A DNA stretch of 64,000 bases from contig CATQJL010000223.1 in the NCBI GenBank assembly GCA_958299035.1, positions 4,334,359 to 4,398,358 of the forward strand, given 5' to 3'. This document shows, one piece after another, positions 33,001-43,176 of the stretch. Source of the stretch: Cylicocyclus nassatus (Eukaryota > Nematoda > Chromadorea > Rhabditida > Strongylidae). The position numbers and the translations under genes were made by a program. Below the pieces are notes generated by a model. The model ran no database searches and had not been told where the DNA came from. It saw nothing but the letters and a program-made list of their open reading frames with translations. Position 1 is the first letter of the stretch; the number at the start of each line of letters is the position of its first letter.

Positions 33001-34441
33001 ACTTCATGTACAACTTTTTCACATAGATTTAGAATTTTCCATAGTTTCTGAAAAGTCAGAAATTCTATTTACCCTATTCCTTGAAGACCCTTCAAAGAAA
33101 GTTTTTGAAATCAGAGGGATTCCTCATTTGGCAGAAAATTTGTTTCTTTGGTAGCCTAGTTTTTAATGCGATCTTCGCAAAACTTGCAATTTCGGAAAAT
33201 CTAGTAAATCTCTAGTCACAGATCATAGTGCTAGAATCCATAATTACAAATCGATAGAAGGCCTGAAGAGCAGTCAGGTGGCTACACACTTCCTGAAAAG
33301 TTATACAGCTTACTTCTCACCATCAAATGTTGCCGGGAACTTGTAATTTGACAAAGTTTGTGCAAATTTTCCATTTTTCAAACTGAAGTTAGCGAAGTCA
33401 ATCTATGATTTACTGAGCAAAGTGGTCAGTATTCGGAGAGCAAACTGATTGAATTATATCTGACATCTACAGGTTCCTGAAGTATCCAATAACTTAGACA
33501 ATTTTCCAAAATTCGCGGAACTTGAAAATTTGGAAATTTTTTCAAGTACATTTTCAAATAGTTCAGAAATGATTTCATTCCAAATTGGAATAAATTCTAT
33601 CAAGGTGTTAAGGTCTTTGTATCCATCTCACTTTCGATTTATGTCTTGGTGAGATTTTGAAGAAAAATCGATACTGTGGGGTCATCGGGCTCAAGCCAGA
33701 GCCAGGCTGGTTAATTAGGGCACTATGAGGGACCAAAAAAATCTGGAAAACAGAATTTGGGATCTTGCAGACTATTGAAACATTCTCGAGTAGCTTAGAG
33801 CTTACTGTTTCCAAATATCACATTTAAAATTTGATACGAAAAACGAGAAGAAAGCTACACCAATCCGGCTTTTTCAACGCGACATGCCGTTTGTATCGTC
33901 GTTGATAATTCAAAAAAGAGCCAAGACAAGAGAAAAAGCAAAGTCTGAGTGAACTCATGAGTGAACGAAAAGATGCCGGTTTCAAATATTCAATCGAAAT
34001 TTTGATTAAAGAACTTTGAACCGAGTTACATTAGTCGGCACTTTCTGCGCGACACTGCGTTTAAACCGCCGCTGGCATAGAGCCAAAAAAGCTTGAAAGC
34101 AAGATTTCAAAATTTTTAAAAGCTTATTCAGGTAGTTTAGGGGACGCCGATTCCAAGTATCTAAATTAGAATCTGTAAGATTCAAGCTGAAGAGAGTTAT
34201 GGCGGTGCGGCGATACCAACGCGGCGATGCGTTTATTTCGCTGGAGGTCTCAAAAAAAGATCTTTGGTAACGAGATCAGGAAATTTTCAAGTACACTTTC
34301 AGATGGTTCAAAAGGCGCTGATTCCAAATATTCAAACTAGAATCCGATTGATTAACGTTCAAGCGGGCTATCGCAATGCGGCACTTTCGGCGCGATATTG
34401 CGCTTATATCGTAGGATTTCAAGGCGGCAGTGTTGGTACTG
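30090..34441. mobile_element. giant foldback element, 4,352 bp, TA-flanked
   Basis: Arms 30090-30955 and 33577-34441 (866 and 865 bp) are nearly identical in inverted orientation. The ends are CAGTACC...GGTACTG with TA outside (30088-30089, 34442-34443), like Tc1-class elements. Inner sequence (30956-31445 against about 33170-33576) is still homologous but much diverged. Each arm contains four about 170-bp tandem units (starts near 30122, 30293, 30467, 30630). The centre has a 385-bp tandem duplication (about 31940-32240 and 32325-32625). No transposase is recognisable; the same 60-codon frame appears in both arms simply because they mirror each other. Confidence 0.93.
31940..32625 (+). repeat. 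385-bp-period tandem duplication inside the giant foldback
   Basis: AACAGTATGTTTGCG..AAAAGTGCTATA, ACTTTTACTATAT, AAACCCATGAGG, GACATGAAAAC, TTTTTGAACAGGAGTGCT.GCAATT and CTGCTGAGCAGTCAGAAC recur in order 385 bp later with substitutions and small gaps. The first unit keeps a 130-codon frame (31928-32320, EQECWQFFDCLGREPAEQSE near its middle); the second unit does not, so coding is not conserved. Confidence 0.75.
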
Positions 34442-34579
34442 TAGCTATTGTTAGTCTTTCATTCTGCTACCGCTTTTTAACACCATGTTCCCTATCAGTT
34501 TGAAAATATAAAATTCTCTATTCCATATGTTACCGTGTATAATTTCCACAGCAGTGTTGATTATTTGAGGTAATTTCAG

Positions 34580-35001
34580 ATGTTGGTGGTGTGTGGTCGC
34601 ATGTACTGGATTCAAAACTGACGCGGAACCATCAAAACGAGGCCCCACAGTGGACATCTGGAAAGATGCGAGCTGTGAGTTCGAAACTTTTTAGTCTCTG
34701 TAGATGTTACTTTTTGCCATTTGTTTGGTTTTCCTCAACATTATCACGTTACAAAATAATCGCAGTCGGAATGGTTGGTTTACATTTAGCAGTAAATCGC
34801 TTTAGATGAGATCAATAGCCACGATTTGCTACCGTTTTTAACAATTTTGCAAATTATTGTCTTTGGTGCTTTTACGGTGTACATGTTCCTATATTTCATA
34901 TTTTTGACTCTGCTATTCTGCAGGCTTGCAATCTTGACTTGCAATTAATCTTCAACTATTTGATGAGCGTCGTTTACTGTTTAGTACATTCGTGTTACTA
35001 G
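34580..35001 (+). CDS. candidate last two exons of a plus-strand gene
   Basis: Exon 1 (34580-34674) follows GAGGTAATTTCAG and ends CGAGCT|GTGAGTT, both very good sites. Two frames are open; the one that splices cleanly reads VGGVWSHVLDSKLTRNHQNE and on to GKMRA in phase 0. Exon 2 (34924-35001) follows TGCTATTCTGCAG, reads ACNLDLQLIFNYLMSVVYCL and stops at TAG. The other frame of exon 1 would stop after four further codons. A minus-strand reading of the same bases is also open after TCTTTCCAG. It begins 137 bp beyond the giant foldback, which would lie in the preceding intron. No family recognised. Confidence 0.35.
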
Positions 35002-35002
35002 A

Positions 35003-35235
35003 CTAACTAGCCCCATGAGGATGTTTCGAAACTGAAATTATGCAGTTTCCAAGAAGAATATGTTTAATGCGAAAAAATCAGAATTTAGAGTTGCTATGAT
35101 TAAACAGTGTTCGTTCTTACCCCAATCTTCTTCTCGTCTATTTTGCACCTTCGCTTCAGTATCAACAAGTGCTCCGAATTCTGCACCTCTTTTCGAGAAA
35201 ATTTGATTGCTTAGGAGGACAACTTGTGCAAAATA
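35003..35235 (-). CDS. candidate last two exons of a minus-strand gene
   Basis: Exon 1 (35121-35235) follows CATTTCGGTAGCAG, reads YFAQVVLLSNQIFSKRGAEF then GALVDTEAKVQNRREEDW, and ends TGGG|GTAAGA. Exon 2 (35003-35031) follows GCATAATTTCAG and completes the split codon to read VSKHPHGAS then TAG. Phases agree and the intron is 89 bp. The charged, mixed composition is protein-like. No known domain; earlier exons not located. Its stop lies one base from the stop of the convergent plus-strand candidate (35001). Confidence 0.4.
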
Positions 35236-35448
35236 CTGCTACCGAAATGCATGCATTCTTGCCAAAAATGTTATCTGTTTTATTCATTTATTTATTCATT
35301 TGCACCTGAAAGTGCGCTTATAGCATTAATTCAGAGCAGTTAGTAATAAAATGCAATGCCACAACAGGATTAGTGTCAATAATTTTCTCATACAACGTCC
35401 TCAACTCCCATAAAAGACATCAATCTTCTTCAAAGCATTCTTCAGCAG

Positions 35449-35537
35449 ATCAGCTATCTATGTACTAAAAAAAATCAGCTATCTATGTACTGTAAAAAAA
35501 CGTGCGTCTCAGGAATAACTGAGACGCACGTTTTTTT
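35449..35537. repeat. 18-bp direct repeat followed by a perfect 19-bp hairpin
   Basis: ATCAGCTATCTATGTACT occurs at 35449-35466 and 35474-35491, separated by an A-run. Immediately after, AAAAAAACGTGCGTCTCAG (35494-35512) pairs exactly with CTGAGACGCACGTTTTTTT (35519-35537) around GAATAA. Together they look like a templated insertion scar or a tiny snap-back repeat. Confidence 0.9.
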
Positions 35538-35922
35538 CTCAATTGGTCTTATATTGCAGTTGGAAATCCAATCAAGCTGAAATTACTTGAAAAAATCTAA
35601 ATGCCATCACAACTTTGAGCTTCATTTTTTGCTCCCCATTCACTTATATGGATTTCAAATAGAAGAATGTTTTTGCTCGGCCACATAGCGGTGCCACGAC
35701 ATGTCTTCTGATTCGATAGTTTCGTGAAGCGAATTGGGTTTAGCCCTAGTGAAAAAAGTTAATTTGGCTGGGATTTATAGAATTGACTATCGAATGCTGG
35801 ATTTATCTTTCCTGCTTTGTCCTTGCATCTCGACTAACGCTGAGATGGCTATATTTATCCTTTTGTTTCGGGCAACTCAGCATTTGGCATTCCTATCAAA
35901 TCAAACCTTTATAAATAGCTTT

Positions 35923-36403
35923 GTTAAAGGCAGCGTCCACCCAGAATTTGGCCTCCCATGTTTTCGTCATTATGGGGGCTTTCTGTGGCCCTAATCACAG
36001 TTCCGAACTTTAAACTCTCTGAAATTCACAAAAATCCCGATTCTTGGGGACCCACTCTTGAGGGCGCGGACGAGTTTCGAATTGCTCTTCCCCGTCGGCA
36101 GGCCAGCGGGAAGGAGCTGCAACTGCATGGGTGCAGTTGCACTGCAGTGTGCAGTGTGCAGCTTCTGCTCACTATCTTGTCAATACGTGTCGAGAGGCAC
36201 GTATTGACAAGGTAGTGAGCAGTCCCTGGCTGGGCGGAGTCTGATATCAGACTCCGCCCAGCCAGGGACTTTCAGGCCCCTTATCTCCATTCAGAGACAA
36301 CGTTAGAAGACCGGACCAATGCAGATGCCCCTTTTTTGGGGCCTACATTCAGGATAGACACTAATCGGAGGGGGTTAGGTTTAGCCTGGACACTGCCTTT
36401 AAC
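35923..36403. mobile_element. MITE with TTAAAGGC ends carrying three consecutive hairpins
   Basis: GTTAAAGGCAGCGTCCACC at the left matches the complement of GGACACTGCCTTTAAC at the right; TTAA within both ends could be the target. In the centre, hairpin a is 36118-36127/36132-36141, hairpin b is 36167-36189/36198-36220 (22 of 23 bp), and hairpin c (36221-36270) is a perfect 50-bp palindrome with no spacer, starting at the very next base. The frames 35734-35994 and 35958-36215 run into this element and are not reliable genes. Confidence 0.8.
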
Positions 36404-36634
36404 ATATACTATGGATGTGAGAAAGCGCTAAATCATGTTTTCATCTGTATTTGAAAAGTTTTTCTATGTAAATATGGGATTATGATGTAAGAAATGTTGC
36501 TTGTATACGTGCGCTTCTACTATAGTGTCCTCAGATTGAGTTAATTTTCTTGTGATCGTCTATTTTCTCCATAATTTCTCTTTATACGCTTGGTCAAGTT
36601 CACACTATCTTGCAGAGGCATGAATAGCGAGCTA

Positions 36635-38394
36635 TTAGGTTGATAAGAAAGTTCTCCGACATTTATGCTAAAATGGCTATTTCTCATGTTGTAATGCATA
36701 TACGAACGCGAAACTTTGTAGTGGTACTTTCATGTGGACGTGGCTTATATCTGCGCAGGTGGGAGCTGCTTAGAGCCAACAGAGGCGGAGTATGCCACTT
36801 TTCGATCATCTCATTTTTCCTGCCAGTAGCTCGAATTCCATACAGACTTTGCACATATGTATATGAGTTCAGTCTAATATGTGCTGGAGTATTTGTGAGT
36901 GTCGCAGCGTTTACGGAAGATGGAGATCTGAGCTTTGCCAAGATCCTATGAGTTCGCACTTTCGCTCCTATTTCCACATGATTTAAAGGGTATGCTCGTG
37001 ATTAGTATGGTCTTGTAGGGATGCGGTGCAGGAGGAACCAAAGGCCTGCCGCTTGTAGCCGTAGGAGATAGTTAGGAGGGCGAGCGCTGTGGAGAAGATT
37101 TTGGCAAGGATCCAGGAAAACTTGGCCAGGACATCCATTAAAAACAAACCCTTATAACTCTCCTTGGAATCAAGTTTCAAGGATACGAAGGACAGATTTG
37201 GAATCAGTATTGAAATGCGCATTTCTTCAATAGTACGCTTACCGAATAGTTGAACAACTCTGTCTCGCAACGATTTTTACTAAAAACTGTGCCTTCAGAA
37301 TTCACCAGAATTCACCATTCTAAGCTAAATTTCAAGCTAATTGTTGGGTGAAAAGTTCAATTGAATTTTGGTGAAATTTTTGGATACGAAGTTGAAAGTA
37401 TGAAATGGTAATAAGGAATTAATGTTAACGGGTGTATGCCAAGATGAACGATAGCTGGCAATAAGCATACTGTACTCCAACGGTTGTCAATATGTCTCAC
37501 ATTAAGTCTTAATTTTTGAAGCTGTATGTCCTAAACTGGATTGAAAATGGTGTCGAACAGTAAGAATTAGGGCATATAGAGCTTCTAGTGTTCTTTTTTT
37601 CCAATTTCCTGGATATCATCATAGTGGAAATATGGAATTTGAAAAAGATTTGACCTACGCGGCGCATATGGCTGGCACAACCTATCGTTCATGTTGGCTG
37701 CCCCCCAATGTTAACTAAGTTGCATGTGATGAACTTTTGCTACTGTGGACGACGTAAAGGATTACCGACATAGTTTCAATGGCAAATCCTATGAAGTCTC
37801 TAATGTCAAAATTCAAAATTAGAATGGGTTTGAAGTTATGAGACAAAGTGCATATTGCATTTTGACACAAACCTCCAGATGTGTTCTTATGACATTTTGA
37901 TTGAATCAAAAGGTAAAATAATTCTTTATCTCGAAGAAGAAAGAATGAATTTTGAATGAAAACCCCGGGCTTCAACAACTTCAAACTTCAAAATTCAAAA
38001 CAAAAAGTTCCTATAAAGTAGTTGACTCTTGTTACCACTACAATTCCAAATTTCCATTTACTTTAGGCCCAGTGAATCCGCCTTCCAATTTGCATTACAA
38101 ACCTGTTTTTTAAATTTTTCAAAGTCATCTCCAGGCGAAGTTATGAAGATTTCTTCCAAAGGATGTCCTTGCCGAGTTTTCTTGGATCCCTGCCAAAATA
38201 TTCTCCACAACGCTCGCGCTCCTAATTATCTCCTGCGGATACAGGCGGCAGCCCTTTGGTTCCTCCTGCACCACCCCCGTCTTGTAGTGTTTGCCTTCCT
38301 CGTTGAAAGATGCACTGCGTGCCCTATTCCGTGCTCACACCAAAGCAAAATCTTTGTCTGAAGGCAATGTCCGAGAACTTCCTTAGCAACCTAA
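36635..38394. mobile_element. mariner-like foldback element, 1,760 bp
   Basis: TTAGGTTGATAAGAAAGTTC at the left and the complement TTAGGTTGCTAAGGAAGTTC at the right, TA outside both (36633-36634, 38395-38396). Arms match for over 250 bp, strongest at 37010-37140 against 38150-38300. The left arm carries about 270 extra bp near its end. Within the right arm, the minus strand is open and reads VQEEPKGCRLYPQEIIRSAS, a GC-richer stretch that the left arm shares but with stops: a captured gene piece or old transposase remnant is possible. No intact transposase. Confidence 0.8.
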
Positions 38395-38521
38395 TATAAT
38401 AGACAAATTATCTTTTTTAGAATCAGTGAAATGAGCTGACCAAAAGATAAAATTTGCAAGAGTCGCAGAATTATATAATAATCTAGTCTATCCATTATAA
38501 ATGTGTAAATAAACTATAATA

Positions 38522-39011
38522 CTAGGTTGTTGCACAATTTTTGCACCAAAAAATCCAAATTAATCGCTTCAAAAGTTCAAAGGAAAATCAACCTATGCTC
38601 CCTGTTCTATGTATCGAAGATGATATTTTATAGTGCTTTCAGAAAATCAATTTGAAACAAAATCAGTAAGTGGGATAAATCAAAATTCATAATTACTCGT
38701 AGAGACATCCGGTCACTGCCAATTCCTCTTAGTCAGAAAGAGTACATCATAAAACCAAAACTAAATCGGATTTGTATCTCAGTAGACGTTTTAGCAATTT
38801 TGGCGTCCAAAATTCGCAAAACCACTTTTGAATAATTCTCTTAATCACCTTATATCGTTGCCATATGCCATCAAGAAACTTTTAACCAAGTACATGGGAA
38901 GAGTGCAAGATTTTCCTCCTTCTGATGTGTATCAAAACAAAGATTCTACTTGGCCTGGAGCAAATAATGGAATTTTATAAATTTCGGTGCAAAAATTATG
39001 CATCAAACTAA
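38522..39011. mobile_element. mariner-like MITE, 490 bp
   Basis: CTAGGTTGTTGCACAATTTT at the left and, on the other strand, TTAGTTTGATGCATAATTTT at the right; both continue TTGCACC. TA precedes the left end (38520-38521); the right flank is TG. Internal sequence is not palindromic. No coding capacity. Confidence 0.7.
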
Positions 39012-41481
39012 TGTATAGCGATATCGATACCGATTTTCTTGTAGTTGTTGCCATAGTCTTCCAGATCGCTTGGCAGAGTTCTGAAGTACGAAAATTTGTT
39101 ATGAGGCTACACCCTTCGCAACTCATATAATCGAGCTCGCTTATCCCCTCGGCTCATTCGTTCTTCATTTGTTTATACGCATATATCATTGGGCCCCACT
39201 TTGAGCGCAGACACTTTCACATTGCTCCTCATATCCTTCCATTAATCCGTGCGACTCAAATCAAACTGGAAGTTCCCAAAGGCCAGTTGGAAAAAGGAAA
39301 AATGCTCACGATTTTCCTGCCGCCATTGTGACGAAAGCATCAGCCGCTTTTGACAAAGCAAGACCGCGTTTGATTAGCTATTTCTTGCACGAATGCATCT
39401 GTTTGTAGTCTCAAAGAATTCTTTTGCATTTGCAAAGAAAAATCAGGATGCAATGAATCTGACAGGTTATTCATGAGCTGGAGATGAGAACCCGCACGTT
39501 ACCTGCTGATCTGACAGCTATTTCTCTGAGAATAATTGGCTGTTTGCTTGAATAATGACCCGCGGCACTGATGTCATTAGTCCTTTTTTTCTATCGCTCA
39601 GAGCATTTGCTTAGATAACAGTCAGTCTTTTATCTTGAATGTAAAGAATACGCAGGAATTTTATGATGTGGTTTGAAAGGAGCGAGAAAAAATTTCCGCT
39701 GAGACCACCTTATCGTGATCGTCTTTTGAACACAATTCGCGGTCCATTTTGCTAAATACAAATCCAGATTCTACAAATTTCTCAAGGAATCTCTGAATTT
39801 AACTGCAATCCTCAAGTTCAAACTACAGAGTTGATGCTACTTGTTATTCTCCGTTACCTAGCGTTTCTTATCGCAGCTCTCCCTTGGTATTAATTTTCTC
39901 AGGACAAATTGCTAGTGAAACCGAATCCTTCAGATGATTTTCTTTCTAACTGGTTTTTTTCAAACTCTTGGCATCGATTTCTTATCCTTTGAGCTTTTCT
40001 GCTGTGTCAGTGTAAATCTACTCTATCGTGTGTTGGTTGAATTGAAAGGTGGGTCTATTTTTTGATTCATTTTTTGAATATATCTTAGCCGATAAAGATA
40101 TGTTAATACAAGTAACTTTTTTGAAGGGTGCCTATCGTCTTGGAGAACTCCAAAAATAAGGAAGTATAGCATGCTTCCTTTTTTTCTAATGTGTTTCATG
40201 ACTAGTGAACCACTAATAAAAGGTGCTAGATTGCATCCGCGCGCTACGAGACCGCGCGGTTTCCCGCTATTTGCTGTTTTTTGAATTGGCGTTACGATTT
40301 TCTTTATATATTAAAATTAGATATAGTTGAAAGATCGAGAGAAAAGACACATCAAGTTGTGCTCTTTACTAGCAGAGATTCCATGCCCAAATTCTAAGTG
40401 ATTGTAATTGTAAGAAAACTATTCTTTCTAAAATCTGCTGCAGCTGATAGTTATTTCAGAGGATTTGCAGTAGATTTGGATGCTCTATAAAAGGCAACTG
40501 ACAGCATGTCCTGGTTTTTTAGACGTCTTCTCATGAATACGCTTAGCGTGCCGCAACATTTGCATTGTGCACCCAAATAATTTCCGCTTTGATTTCTTGA
40601 AGCGCGTTTACAGTATTCTTTATTCGTAGTGTCAATCCGGTATATTCTTTCGTTAGCGCTCTGAAGACGCACACTGAGAATAAAAATGGATGCTGAAAGG
40701 CATTCATTTTGTTCCCAAATTCCTGAAATTATTGAACGTACTTTCAGCTTGCAAAAATCTTAACCTAGAAAAGGATGTTTTATTTTAGGCATAAATCATG
40801 TATTTTACGGATCTCATTCAGTACTCTAATTTGTCTCCAAAAATTTGCTACAATCTACTTAAAAATTGCTCAGTAATTGCAAATCGAGTCGATTCTTTCA
40901 CTCGATGGTTTCTAATTTGTAAAACAGCAAGACTAGCCATGCGTGTTCTAGTCGGCCGCTCTTTCCGCTTTGAGTCTCGACATGGCTAGCATCTGTTAAA
41001 AAATCAGTCACCTATGTAATTAGAGTTTTCATTAGAGCTTGTCTCTATTTTCATTTTGATTTTGCAGATGTGCGCTGTATTTTTGTAAGTATTATTAAGA
41101 AGGAAAACATGGAATAGCAATAAACAACAGTAAAGAATTCAGTATTAGAGTGTTATATAGTGCAATATATTGATTAACCCAGCTACTTGCAAGACTACTT
41201 AAAATAGAAACTTTTGTCTGTGCTCTTTTTTGCTTTTTGATAGTAGCAATTGATATATTTGCTCGTTTAATTTGTATGCTTACATAACCACACAGCTTAC
41301 AAAGGTCAGTTTGTTCTTCGAAAAAGCTTGGCTGGAGAGTAAACATCTCTTCAAGCAAAACTTCTTAAAGCACAATTGCAGCTGCGAAAGGAGCAAATCT
41401 GACCACATATGGACTTGTAGATGATTTTGGAGGGACGCTGAAGTATGTGTAGGCTAAGAATTGTGATGTAATCTCAAATCA
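39012..41481. other. sparse region; two doubtful micro-exons
   Basis: A 38-base stretch at 40012-40049 (acceptor CTGCTGTGTCAG, VNLLYRVLVELK, donor AAAG|GTGGGT) and a 17-base stretch at 41068-41084 (acceptor GATTTTGCAG, ATGTGCGC..., donor GTAAGT) are framed by good sites but too short to trust. A 7-bp GC hairpin CCGCGCG/CGCGCGG lies at 40238-40260. No repeat family seen. Confidence 0.25.
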
Positions 41482-41889
41482 TTAAGCTGTAAAATAAGTT
41501 TTGCACCAGAAATTCCGAAGAATTCGTTTATTGTCAAGCAACGCATACTAGAAACCTTGATTTGAACAAAATCAGAACAGAAAAAAGACATTTAAAGATT
41601 ACAATTTCTCGTATTGTCATCTCATCAGCACAGATTTACCTTACCGAAAAAGAGTGAATAAAGAATTTAGCCCAGCAGTAAAAGAGGCTGCTAAATTTTT
41701 TTTTAGCATTTTTAGCGATTAAAGAAGAGAAATCTAATCTGACAATATGTCTTTAAACTCTTATAATCGCTCTGTATCAGCAGTATTTGTTTTTAGCCCT
41801 CTTAGAAAGCCACTTCAGACGGATTCATTGTATTTGTAGAAAATCGCAGATTTCCAATTTTGGTGTAAGAGACTTATGTTACAACCTAA
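41482..41889. mobile_element. mariner-like MITE, 408 bp, decayed
   Basis: The right end is ...TAAGTCTC-type sequence finishing ACAACCTAA, followed by TA (41890-41891); the left end TTAAGCTGTAAAATAAG matches its complement TTAGGTTGTAACATAAG. Both continue with CACCA.AAATT. Left flank CA, so the target duplication is lost on that side. Confidence 0.6.
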
Positions 41890-41906
41890 TATTCTAAGCA
41901 GTTCGG

Positions 41907-42207
41907 TTGCGTTTCGCTGGGAATTCCCCATTCTTCTGGAGTGAGTTTCTGGAAAGCAAAAGCTGCCAACCCTGCAACGGTCTGACGCCGTTTCTGCAGG
42001 ATAAAGGAATTGCGTCAGCAAAGAACAGAGCTCCGTCGACGAAAGCGGGATATCCCTGGATACGAGCCGGGGTTTACTACGGCTCGGTGAAGAGCTCATG
42101 TTATGGAGCTCGTCGTCGACATGAACTCTTCTCGGTGTAACAGCTATCGTATCGATTACCAGGTCGAGAATAGTACTCTACTACATTACTCGAGTATCGA
42201 GTTATGC
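41907..42207 (+). CDS. candidate exons in a GC-richer patch
   Basis: A plus frame (to 42140) reads RFAGNSPFFWSEFLESKSCQ and continues through KAGYPWIRAGVYYGSVKSSC to a stop, in DNA clearly GC-richer than its flanks. A GTGAGTTT donor lies inside it at 41940. Further on, 42163-42207 (after CGATTACCAG, VENSTLLHYSSIELC, then GTAAGT) is a separate mini-exon. The minus strand is also open for 94 codons, but that frame runs into the neighbouring MITE and so is less likely. No family recognised. Confidence 0.3.
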
Positions 42208-42263
42208 GTAAGTAATTCGTGGTCGCTGAATGCCGTTGAATGATTGGCTCCAACTCCGGCTCT

Positions 42264-42276
42264 CCCCCCCCCCCCC
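42264..42276. repeat. 13-base C homopolymer
   Basis: Unbroken run of C in TCT-C13-ACTC. Likely a sequencing- and replication-unstable site. Confidence 0.95.
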
Positions 42277-42654
42277 ACTCTTCTCACTCTTCATCTCACT
42301 TTGATGTTTGTCTCGATGCGCCGTCTCTGTCCAAGGTGCCCTCATCTTGTTCAAGCGTTGTTATATTACACTGTTCTACATATGAAGTTCTAGACAATTC
42401 TAACAAAGTGCAAAACCCCTTCGGATGCTGAGGAATTTATCTCTTCTTTTTTTTGCTGCTCGTCTGAGCTCATTTCAAGGTTAATTACCGTTTTTTATTT
42501 TCACAGGATCGCATAGCACATGCTGCATTGTCAATATTTCTATTGCTCAGCTAGTTTCATTTGCATTTTGCTCGATTCAGAGTCTGAATACACTGCTATC
42601 CTACACCTGGACCTTGAAGTTCATTCAGCTTGAGGAATTAATTGAGTTATCCTC

Positions 42655-43176
42655 ATGAACACGAACATCTGTAGAATAGCGCTGTGTTCAGTTTGTTTTA
42701 TTATTTTTGCGGGAATTTGCGTAACAAGTCTTGAACAATGTAAGTTGACAACTCAGACTATTCAAGAAAAATTTTCCATATTTTTTCATTCAACATTCCG
42801 CAAAAATCTTAGTTTCTATCGCTGTGGTCAAGGCAAAGAGTTCGTGGTTGCACCAGTATTTGTTCCAGAAATTTCTTCATTGTCTATTGACGTAGAACGA
42901 GCTGTGTTTTTGAAGTTATGTGTTTTAAATGTTAATTAGAAAGCCGAAAGGCATGCATAAGACAGCTGCACTGCACCCTCGCTCATGCAAAGATACTTTT
43001 CGAGTTTTTGTCATTCATACAATGCTACATGTCCCAACCCGCCGCTGACTGTAATCTCATTTGAATTTTTCTTAAATATTTTTACTATAGGTTCAAGTTT
43101 TTGGTTCACCAGCCTTTTACTAGAGAGTTGTCCTTTCAAAAATATCAAGTTGGCCATAGATTGCGGCTTGGCTTAG
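42655..43176 (+). CDS. candidate two-exon gene for a small secreted peptide
   Basis: Exon 1 (42655-42739) opens with ATG and MNTNICRIALCSVCFIIFAG, a clear signal peptide, then ICVTSLEQ, and ends ACAAT|GTAAGTTG, one of the best donors in the window. Exon 2 (43091-43176) follows ATTTTTACTATAG, completes the split codon as Cys, reads SSFWFTSLLLESCPFKNIKL and ends at TAG. The phases agree; the product would be about 57 residues with a mature part of about 33 containing three Cys. The intron is 351 bp. Other acceptors between the exons lead to quick stops. Function unknown. Confidence 0.45.

Noticed and set aside
35494..35537. Stem followed by T-run resembling a bacterial terminator
   Set aside because: The T-run is simply the complement of the A-run in the other arm, and the context is eukaryotic.
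41642..41700. Minus-strand exon ending at GTAAGG
   Set aside because: It lies inside the mariner-like MITE at 41482-41889.
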